Shown here: positions 10,321 to 20,900 of the stretch, piece by piece
Layout of the letters: each line of letters opens with the position of its first letter
Position numbering within the stretch: the first letter of the stretch is position 1
Assembly (NCBI RefSeq): GCF_918797505.1
Contig: NC_092802.1
Coordinates: forward strand, 14,671,383 to 14,735,382
Direction: 5' to 3'
Length of the DNA stretch: 64,000 nt
Origin: Bemisia tabaci
Lineage: Eukaryota; Arthropoda; Insecta; Hemiptera; Aleyrodidae
Position numbers and translations under genes: made by a program
The notes under the pieces: generated by a model
What the model was told of the DNA's origin: nothing
The model's input: the letters and a program-made list of their open reading frames with translations, nothing else
Database searches by the model: none

Positions 10321-10740
10321 TGTGGCGGCGCGGCACTCGCATACATACTCTCAATGATGCGCGTGGCGTGCTGACGCGCCCGCTCGAAGCAATTCCAACT
10401 TCGGCCGCTAGTTGCAGTTCGATCGCTCGGTTCCCTATCGCAAAGCTGGGCAAACCAGCCTGGTGGGGAGTCGGCGATCGACTATAAATAGTGGCCGGGG
10501 CATAGGCCGGGCACCAGTATTGATCCAGATTTGAAGAAGACCCACAGTCGTAGTCATCGGCCAGACCCGTAAATATCAGGGCTGAGACCCGTACCATCTT
10601 GACTCAGACCCGTATCTCCATCACGTCCTGGACGCGTTCACAAACACAGCTCAGACCCGTATCCCCCCTCCCCACGGCCTAGACCCGTGTCACCTTATAG
10701 CCCACTCTTAAAGCTTAGAACTGTGTTTATAAATATAAGT
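10321..10740. mobile_element. Second LTR-like block of the same family as 5,762-6,225
   Basis: It opens with TGTGGCGGCGCGGCAC and shares the order TCAATGATGCGCGTGG, TTCGGCCGCTAGTTGC, TCGATCGCTCGG, TATA box, and repeated GACCCGTA units with the copy in the hAT fossil. Divergence is clear, with many base changes and a different tail. Sequence after it (to about 11,022) includes a purine run GGGGGAGAATG that looks like a polypurine tract, so part of an internal region may be attached. It lies about 1.2 kb after the glycoprotein fossil, but I cannot show that they belong to one element. Confidence 0.6.
10483..10490 (+). promoter_or_regulatory. TATA box of the second LTR-like block
   Basis: TATAAATA lies 162 bp from the left edge, against 167 bp in the sister copy. 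Confidence 0.6.
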
Positions 10741-11488
10741 GTGAAACTCACCGCAAGTGAAATATTGAATAAAAATGTAAATATGTGTCAATGCAGCCCT
10801 TGCAATTCATCATCATCAAAAACCCAAAAACCACCCCCCTCACAATGGTGGAGGCAAGCGAAAACGTCAGTTCGATTAACACCCAACTGAAGAAGTTGAT
10901 TAAGCGTCACAAAAAAAATTTGAAGTTGATTTTTTTAACCCTCTCATTGACATACTATTATTCAGTGCAATTTTGATGATGAATATTTTGATCCTGTTGC
11001 CAAAACAATATTTTTGGGGGAGAATGTCGGATGCTGAGACCTCTTGTTTTCTAAGACCCAAACTTTAAAGTTATTTCAGTTTTCAGTCTCCAACAATTTT
11101 TAAAATTTTTGGTGAAGTAAGCAAACAACTGAAAGAAATGGAACTATCATCACTTCAGGATGACAATATTTCACCGATGAAGAAGCTGGAGTGGGGTCCT
11201 CACATAAAACATTCACTACCCTGTTAACCTCTTGCAAAATGTTGAGACGATATAAGTAACACGTAAGTAGAACAGACGATGAAAATGAACCTGGAGGTAC
11301 AGAAAACAGAGGGAAAACAGGAACTATGTACAAAAGCAGAGGTTGAGTTTGGATGAATGGAAGTGATGCCAAATTTTATCACAGCCGAGTTTGATCGTTT
11401 GACCACACAAGAGGACTGACTAGTATAAGTGTCATCTATTGTCTGTTTCAATGAGAATCTGGAATGAAAATGCACAAACAAATTGAGT

Positions 11489-11524
<36 letters not shown>

Positions 11525-11767
11525 ATGATACAAGAGAGCTAAGCCAATACAGGCAAACAATTAATGCTGATGGCTGAAGGACATAGAAAATTCAATAAGA
11601 TACTTGTCCATGCCATCAAAAAAGCAGCCAAAGAGGTGAAATGTTAAGGGTTTCAATCATAGCAGTCTGTTTTGCTCGGTATGATTCCATTGTTTGATTA
11701 TTCAGGTTATGCTTTCTCACTTCTCTTTCTAGGGAAACTTAGTTGCTGGCAACACAAAAACCTGTTT
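10741..11767. other. LTR-downstream AT-rich stretch with A-run
   Basis: Purine tract GGGGGAGAATG near 11,017-11,027; A-run of about 27 at 11,497-11,523. No coding region recognised. It may hold the remnant internal part of the LTR element. Confidence 0.45.
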
Positions 11768-12058
11768 GCAGCCTGATTGTTGAAATTTTGTGTTTGTTCG
11801 GACGACATAGATGACATATGTTAAAAGGCGGAGCGTGATTGGTCGGCTATGTCTTAACGCTGCTTTGTCATGCCTATGTCGGGTTTAACTCACAACAAGC
11901 TAACGGCACCTCTTTAGTTTCCGACAGTATGTCGTCCATTCCACTTGACAAAGCACAACAAAGCAGCAATTAGACATAGCCGACCAATCACACTTTGCCT
12001 TTCAACCTATGTCATCTATGTCGGCCTGACAAACACAAAATTTCAACAATCAGGCTGC
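11768..12058. repeat. Foldback element, PalE-like (291 bp)
   Basis: The ends are inverted copies: GCAGCCTGATTGTTGAAA at the left and its reverse complement at 12,041-12,058. The arms also share GACATAGATGACAT, GTGATTGGTCGGCTATG and AAAGCAGC in mirror order. There is no ORF. It resembles the GCGGGCTGATT foldbacks at 37,690, 44,264 and 49,939 in its ends only, so it may be a related family. It is a non-autonomous DNA element by structure. Confidence 0.85.
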
Positions 12059-12637
12059 AGCAGAGGCAAAAAATTGGAAACAGCGTATCGAAAGCTACAC
12101 AAACTGGGCGCTAAGGAGTGAATTTCAGGATTTTTGATGAACCAGTCAAGATTATAGTGTGTAATTTCACTTGCAAGTAACAGATCAACTGCAGTTGTCT
12201 CGAGAAAGAAGTCTAGGAAACGATGGTAAAACCTCCGGGGGATGAGTAGAGAAAATTCTCTCTGTAAAACAAATCAATGGTGAAACTCCCAAAACTATGC
12301 TTCTCATTTGTCGTGTTTTAAAATCTCCTCGCCTATTTCATTTTTTTACAGGCGAACGAATCATCATCATTTCTTGAAGTTTTCACAGAATTTTCTTCAC
12401 ATATAGAGGAGATATTCCGGCAATTTTAAAAATTGCCGATGAGTAGTTTTTCATTTGAAAATTAAAGTGTGATAGGAAATCTGCATTGTCGCAAACCTTA
12501 CATGGTTTGAGAGTTCACTGTAAAAATGCTGTCGATCCCAAATAATTGCTTTGTCTTCTTTATAGATTTGAATTTGATGGAATATGAATCAAGAATCCAC
12601 TTAAAAGAGCAGGGATTTATAAAGAGTCATTTTTTTG
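12059..12637. other. Presumed 3' flank/UTR of Mgat4, nothing else recognised
   Basis: AT-rich sequence between the stop codon and the foldback at 11,768-12,058. No canonical polyadenylation hexamer was found on the minus strand. Confidence 0.5.
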
Positions 12638-12831
12638 CTATTGATATGATAATTGAAAAGTTTTAAATAAAAACATCTGAAGGAGAAGAGGGTAAAATAA
12701 AAATAAATATATCACCTCACTAAGAATGACCCAATGATCGCTCTCTGAATGAACAGTTAGTCTCAGTTCATCCACTGGTCCCACTTCTAGAGGTACTGTG
12801 CCCTCCGCTATTCCTTTATTATTGAATTTGC
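12638..12831 (-). CDS. Mgat4: Mgat4 coding exon 11: C-terminus
   Basis: Starts after AATTTCAG with GKFNNKGIAEGTV and keeps LEVGPVDELRLTV and HWVILSE, the conserved end of the family. Past that Glu the frame stays open for 25 hydrophobic codons to a TAG at 12,638-12,640. A GTGATA donor and a CTTCTCCTTCAG acceptor at 12,677-12,715 enclose a 39-nt segment that would remove 13 residues without changing the frame. Either form is longer than the usual tail. No clear AATAAA was seen just downstream. Confidence 0.85.
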
Positions 12832-14939
12832 CTGAAATTTAGTCGAAAAAACAGGAATTAATACTTGAAGAGAAAGTACGAAAACACTTTTAAAAAAAAA
12901 GAAAACCAGAGATTAGGCATGTCACTCATTTTCAGGGAGTGCGAACAAAATTTCTATCCGATCTCGTTGGAGTTGGAGTTGTTAACTTTTGGCATCTTCA
13001 AAAAACAAAAAAAAAGCATTAGTCACCTTAAAAAACTTGAGTAGAGTTCGGCTTGATCAGGAGTCACTGCTAATTTTTCAATAATTTTTACCAGTTCTTC
13101 CTGATTATTACATTCATCCTGGGCATCAAATGCATATGAAAACAGGAGGATATCACAGGCAGTAGGCATTTGAGCCTCACTGAATCTGTTACGCTCATCA
13201 AAAACTTATTTTTCAATCCGTAATGAAGAATCAAACTCAAAAAGAGTTTCTATTGCAAACTGACATCATTTTGAACTGGATTTAAAATATGAAAGAAATT
13301 AGATTTTAAAAATTCAACTGTAGGTATAACTGACATTTCACGGCTTAAAAATCACTCCATTGCTCAGCATTGAATGATCTAACTTGAAATAAGAAAGTGT
13401 ATCAGTGAGACTGCTGCTGGTTACATTTGTAAAAAAAATTAGTGGAATTTATGCTACTGATAAGAACAAGAAAGGCCATTTTTACTGGCACATGCATAAA
13501 AATTGCAACCGACTTAGTTGGACTACATTCACAACGTTGAGGAATGAGGAGAGAGAGCAAGATCACTATTCAAGTACGGATGTGGCATACTGAACTCGCA
13601 AAAAAAGAGAGAAGAGCCATAATTCTACCTGCTCACATTCCACCTGCAGTTTCCTCAAAGCCCGAAAATGCAGTCTCAAAATTATTGCTTTTTCTTGTTT
13701 GATCTTGGTGTCAACTTTCTCAGCGTTACACTGTCCATTTGATGTAAAGCAAGACTTTAGGTGCTGATAATTGCAAACCAGGCAAAATGGTCTCATTTGA
13801 GAAGTTTGGCAATCAATAGAAAGCCTAAGCACCAGTGGCACTTGTGATACTTTGGCCGCAAGATGACGATAAATCAATAGTTTTCATAAATGTTGAGAAT
13901 GTTCAAAACAGTTTAAACCAAAGAAATTGAACCTAATACCCAACATGTGTTTTGATATAATCAAAAATAACACTTACCTATAACTATTGAGGTATTTGAT
14001 GGATTTGTTGAGATAGATGACTTGACTGGAAAAATTTCAACAGTCGTGTTAGAGAGCAAGTCAGAGGGGTGCTCTGCATTTCCACTCCGAAGTAAATACC
14101 TAAATAACAAAAAATAGACAGATTGTTCGTAAAGGTTGCATCAAAAGCATTTTACTTACTTTTCCTTTGGCAAATGAACTGGTAAAACTGAGAAAATAGT
14201 GTTTTTAAGTGACATTAACATGAAAAGAAGAAATAAACGGACCACTAAGCAAGGCAATAAAGTAAGTATTGCAGTATAATTTTCTAAACAAGATTTAATG
14301 CAGAAGTTGTTGAACATATTAACTTTAACGAACATTACAACTTCTTTGAATAAGACTACTTCTAAAATCAACTCATAAGTGGAACTTAAACTGTCGCAGT
14401 TTACATTATAAACAGGAAATTCAAACTTCCCGCTCGTAAAACCACAGTCAACGCAAGCCAAATCGAGCAGTGAAATCAACACAGGTTGATTGTACATTAG
14501 GCAAATAACTAGAGCTTGGCATCTCACATGTTTACTTCTTATCCGAATGCAAGATTGGTACCTTTAATCTTGTCAAAACAATTAGTGCACGGGTAAATTC
14601 CCCCAATCTTTGAATGTGCTGTTTTTAATTTGACTCAAGTAAACTCGGGTTTTCCTTGAGCAGGAAGCCGAAAATAACGTAGAACTAAAATATTATTATC
14701 CAACTTACAAGTTGAATTTGGAAAATTTCAATGTCCCCATCGCATACTATGTAACGTTTTGGAAGGGAAACCTACATTGAGGTGCTTCATTCAGCTTTGT
14801 TGTTAATGATATTAGGTTGCTGGCATGTACTTATTGATTGCCAATTGGAGCCAAAGCTGGATTGGACCATTCTGTGAGATATATAATCGAAAATGTTTTA
14901 AAGGACTAAGAAAGTCATAATGTTGGACGGTTCTTTTTC

Positions 14940-14987
<48 letters not shown>

Positions 14988-17900
14988 CCCTCTAATAATA
15001 GGCAAAATAAGTTGAGTTTTCGAATCAGAGGTTACCTTTTAAGTCTGATGGGTACTTTGAACTTGAACATGAAGACATCATTAGGCTGAGGAGTCAATCC
15101 CCAGAAAAATGATTCACCTAGGTAAGCTTTCTGCAGAGTATGAATTTTGTAAGCTTTGACTGTCGTGTAGCATTCTGCACTGGGGTTTGAATGAGATTTG
15201 TATAGTTGTAGCTTTCCAAACCTTTTATCCTGATGGAAGAGAAAAGAAAAAAAGTGATGAATTTACAGTGCAGTGGCTAAGGATGATAGAAACTGAAAAT
15301 CAAGTTTTTGTAGGTCTTGTCCCCACAGGATGTTATGCAGCGATTTGTGACAAAGAAAAGTCGCACCAGGTTGCGACAAATATCGACAGACTCAATTTTA
15401 GTCGCAGTACCCAGTTCGGTCATTGTGAAGCTCAAAGATCAACTGAGAGAGAAAGAAGAGGGGAAAAATAATTTTATTTTTTTTAAATAATATTTCATAA
15501 GACTCCTCATACAGTTTATCAAGATTTTTGGGGACTTCTGTATCAACAAAAATGAAATTGACACCAACGATACGATTTTGCAAAGCAATTATACAATTGC
15601 TTTTTGCTTAGATACTTCCATTTATCAACATAGGAACTTTTCTTGATGAAAGACACAATGTTTTACTTAATTAAAACAATTGACATTTGAGGTGTAAAAT
15701 ATTCCCTTATTCAAGATCAGCTCACATGGTGACGAAGTAAACAAAAAATACTATACCTTCAGTGTCTGAATTTTCCCTTTCAAAGATGATGTGGTCCCTA
15801 TGTGCTGGAAAAGTGATGGCTCGTACTGTACCCAGATTTTGGCCTTCCTCTTCTTGCACTTTTTCTGAAAAGGACAAAGAAAGGATATTTAAGGTACTAC
15901 CAAATTACTTTTTTGACTAGAGATATATCAATTGGACGCGGGCAAAAAATCATTTATTATATCTCCAGATGCATTTTAAAACTTCAAAACTTACTACAAA
16001 TCTAATAAACTAACTAGGTATTTGCTGCTATTTAAACATTTTTGGTAGAGCAGTGCCGTATGCTAAAATGATTAGAAAAGGAAGAAAAATCTTGGTACTA
16101 TACATTTTTTATTGCAAGTTATTTAATTACACGCTCAGAATGGTTACATGCTGTCGCGGATAGGGAATAAGTTTGTGTAAAGGCGGACTGAAAACGCCTC
16201 AATTTTCTATACGTGGCGGAAGTTGGGAGAGCAGAATAAAAATACGTGTTGTAGGGTGACGCAGGACTCGCGTATATTGTTGGAATCGTTACAAAGATGA
16301 TGGATACAATTAAACTGACTTTAGGGAGCACTTCGGAAGGCTGTGCTGATGGTCAAAACCTAAGTGACGAGACCCCGCTTCTGAAAAGTGGAGCTTAGTC
16401 CCGAAAGAGCCTTATCATTCAATCCATCTCGTGACGCTGGTAATAAAAAATATAATAAAGATAGATGCGTTCGACTGATCACAGCAACGAGTAAGTGAAG
16501 CTTGCTCGATGCTGGGTTTTAAAAATTCATAGAGAGAGACCGAAAATACGGGGAAAGGGAGATAGAGAACCTCTATGAATAAATGCGTTGCAGTATATGC
16601 GACACATGCTGAAGGCCTTTCCGGCCACTGTGATTTGTATGCTGATTTGTTTCATCTGCCAATTATATAGTTAAAATTTCTTTTACTTTTGCTTGCTAAT
16701 TTGTTTGATACCAGCATGTAGTTTTTCTATACTATTTGTTTTATTGCTCTGAGGATGGCCCTGAAAGGCCGAAAGCCTTCAACATGTAACCATTCTAGGC
16801 ATGTAAGTAAATAACTTGCAATAAAAAAATGTTTAGTACCAAGATTCTTCTTACTTGCTGCTATTTTGATAGTAAAATGTATAATTTGATGATCAGGGAA
16901 ATTCAAATGATGAATATAACTTTTTCTCTCAGATTTTGACTGGCGGCTAGATGCAACAAACCAGGTTTGAAAAAACCTGAAAAAAACAGCTTGAAGAGGT
17001 CCTTGTAACAAAAACATTGTCTCTTAGCTTATTTACTACAACAGCTACTACCATTTGGACTATATTTTACAACAAGGAACCACTAAATAATTCTGGCTCA
17101 TTTATAAAAGTGCCTACTTACATTGGGAAACTGTTGGCACAGTTATTTTTTTTTAACTCACTGCCTGCAATGACATCACAGAAAGACTGAAAAAGTTATG
17201 ACACTGCTGGCAGGTACCAAATGGGACATCCATACTCAGTGCTAGGGGTGTTCTAACGAATTCTTGCCGGGCCACAATCGATATCGTCTCTTACCGAAAC
17301 TGGCGGCAGTACTGACAGTGGAGATAATATCGTTAACAGTCGGCCTTATTGGATTTTTGAGAGCTCGCACTCAATGCATTGTTGCCCCAGGTGTCGGTTT
17401 ACCAGATTGCCTGGCACGGCAGCGCGTGAAATAGATGTACAAAAAGCAACAGCTTATTTTCGTTAGCTCCGAAAACTCTGATCGCTATCGGCAAGAGCGC
17501 TCTTACAGTAACTTTTTCTTGACAGAACTGTTTCGGTAGCTTACCGACAACTGATAGAACAGCCCTCCTCAGTGCTTTTGCATCAAACTTACTATATTAT
17601 CTGACTCAAGACAATTAAGACTTTTTAGTTCTGATTTGATTTTTCTGCAATTTCTTTCGACAAGGGCTTTAACATTCTACGATGACTAAGATCTAATAAT
17701 TTGATCCATGACATACAATCAAATGATCACAAAAACGAGCATTTCGAAATTGAACATTTTTCCCTGAGAAAAAGAGGATCTCTTTTATTGATGAACTTAC
17801 GTCATCGTCATCCAATCTACACACTTTTGTGTGAATAATATTTTCTAACAGCCAGTCACAAGGTTTATCGTTGAAAAACATTATGAAGAATTGAATGATC

Positions 17901-20900
17901 CATGGCAGCTCAAAGCACTTGAACATTTTTCCTGTTGAAAAGAAAGAAAAAGTATACATAACATCAGCGACAGAAAATCAATTTAAAATTTCTCTAAGTT
18001 TTTACTTTTTCAAGGCAAAAATGCAACAAAAAAATCCGTAAAATCAAAATTAGTACTCTCAACTCACAAAATAAAGAATATAAAAGCCGATAAGTTTTTT
18101 AATTTCGATTTTACACATTTTTATGTTGCGTTTTTGCATTCACAGTTTGTTACCTACCTCAGTATTTTTGGATTTGACCGTTTCAGTTCCTATCCAAGTT
18201 CTACTTCCAATACAAGAACAAACAAAAATAGTAGCACTGAAATGACTAGGCGGGGAGCTGCATATCTGACTTTAATAGGGGATACAATTTCTACATTTTA
18301 GTGTCAATATTGTTCATGGGAAAGTTTGATTAGTTTCTAATTTTGTGTATGAAATGGGATCCTCTTTTGATGGTCGATATTTCACAAGATTGATATCTAC
18401 CATATAAACAGACACATGACCTTGTCATATTCGCAAAATGGTCACAAAATGTGTCTTGGTGTTTATTTCTTGAGGTTTAATAAGTCATTTATTAATTTAT
18501 AACTTGCCAATTACAAAACTTTAATCAATTAACTCATGCAGAATTTAGAAATAAAGTTCTCTTCTATTGTTTCCGTTTGTACGATTGCAAATCAATTATT
18601 CAGTAAATTGCATTTAAAATAAATCGATACATTGAATATTGAAAGAATGATGAGGCCTCTAAATTAGTCCATTATTGGAACAATTGCAAAACATCGACAC
18701 AAAAATGTGTCCAGAGAAGACAATTGAAACTTACCAATGAATCCTAGCTGGCAAAAATCCAAGACAAACCAGTTCTGCCTTCTAACTATAGCTTTGAGTG
18801 CGACACTCTTCATTGTTGTGATGAAATTTGTTTTGGCCAAAATGTCATCCTCTAACTGGACGTAGAACATGCCTCTGGACTGAGCATACATCATTAAAAA
18901 TGCATAGTCCAGATTCTGTTTTGAGCGCCATTTCACTCTCTCCGGATCATCATCCAGGGTTCTCCGCAAAGATGAGAACTCAGGGTAGTAGTGTAATGGC
19001 GGAGATATGATGTCTATTAACCCTGACTCAATGGCTTCTGGGAACCTAAAACAGGTAAGCAAACGTTTATTTGTTGAAAAATAGCAGTGAGCAAGCTCAA
19101 ACCTCAAGATTCTAGTACGAAATATGATTTTCTTCATTTTCTTTTCTTTCCCTCCTCATCATACAAAACGGTAGGGATACAAAGAAAGGTGAATTTACTT
19201 TATTCAACCATGTTCCTAAATTATATATTGTTCCATATTTCGAATAGGTGTAAAGTCTGATTTTTTTTTCAAAATTGAGTTTTTGACGGAACAGTTGCCC
19301 GCCTCCACCCTCCTGTGTGCTTTTTCTTGAGTCCTGATTTTTTTTTCTTTTTTCTTTTTGAGTCATCACCATTCCAAGTAAGTGCTTCAATTATCATTTT
19401 TTACTGGCACATACTTTTACCCAACTGTAAATCTTTTTTTCACTTAAAGAATGAAATTCATCAATAGCCAAGCAGAACAAGTTATTAGGTATTCCTAACC
19501 TCAATAAATAGTGCCAAATTCATAAAATCGTAGACTTGAGAAACTCAAGAAAATAAAAGGTACTCACTGTGCTTTCACATCGTTGGCCACACTTATAACA
19601 TATTTAGCATCAACCTAGAGACAAAAATAAACATTAGTGAGAAAAATCATACAAATTAAAACACAGTATTATTGTAGATAGTTCAAAAAAAGATTTTTAG
19701 GACAACCTTACTGAACATTTTACTCAAATTTTGATCCACTACTTACAAAACTAGATTTAGAAATTTTAGAGGAAGAATTATGTACATATATTTTTTCCCC
19801 CAATAAAAATCAAATAAAAAACACTGATGCATTTTGAGGCGTCACTTCCTCTCCTCACAGTAGGTTTCGATTGATTTTTTTTTATTATGGGATTATTGTT
19901 TCGATTTTATGAGATTCATGTTGTTTTTCCTCAATATCAACTTTATTAATCTCCAAATTGGAAAGTGACTGAGAGATATGAATTATTTACCTCAGCTATT
20001 AATACAACTATTAAAGTTTCATTCTGTTCTTCAGGGCTCATCGATTCCAGCAAATTCTGCAAGGTTGTAAGCAAATAACTTTGGTTGCTTCGCTTCACAG
20101 TTGGTACCCCTAAGATGATTTTCACTGAAAAAAGAAACAGGGAATTAAAAGGCTTGAAAATAAAGATTAAAAGAGACTAGTTTAAGCATTCCAAAGATTC
20201 CGAAGATCTAGGGCTGAGAATTTTTAGTAATCAAAACAGTTTCCACATATTTCTTGTCTATCATTCGGAAAATTGTGTTTATTTCCCTCGAGATCATGTT
20301 CAGAGTCTAGCATAATGATTGAAATTTAGATTTTGATTCCACAATGGACAAAGAATATTTAAAAATTTGATTGGAAAAACAATTTATTTTTTCTTCCTCT
20401 TTTTTGCTCTTTTCTTCTTCCTCTTTTCCTTCTTGCTTTTTTCTTCTTTCCTACTTCCTCTTATTCTTTTCTTATGTTTCTTTCTTTTTTCTTCTCCCTC
20501 CTCTTTTTTCTCTTCTTCTTCTTTCTCTTTTCCTCCTTTCTCTAATTATAATTTTCTTACGTTATCCTTCTACGACGAATTTGCTGATAGAGGCTGTCCT
20601 CACTATTATATGGAGGACAATGCAACTATTCGACCACATGGGAGCCTGTGTTGCCTACACTTTAAATTGAAGGCAAACTGATAAGACATTGAAGTAACCT
20701 CTTCCGATTTGATAAGCTCTTATTTTTTGTGTATCAGGGGTGAGCCTGCCATTTCACGATGATACCACTATTCGATCACAAGAGAGCTCGCGTTGCCTAC
20801 ACTAACAATTGAAGGCAAACTGATATGCCGTTGAGGTGACCTCTTCTAGTTTGGTAAAAGCAGCACGTGTATGAGCCGAGGGGGTAGCGGCCCCTCTCCC

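Noticed and set aside
5762..10740. The two LTR blocks as the 5' and 3' LTR of one element carrying the glycoprotein
   Set aside because: They are clearly diverged, the first has its own 5-bp duplication inside the hAT fossil, and the hAT tail and a pogo fossil lie between them. Kept as two separate insertions.
20367..20681. Long Phe/Ser/Leu-rich open frames
   Set aside because: They translate a polypyrimidine tract in three frames and carry no protein signal.
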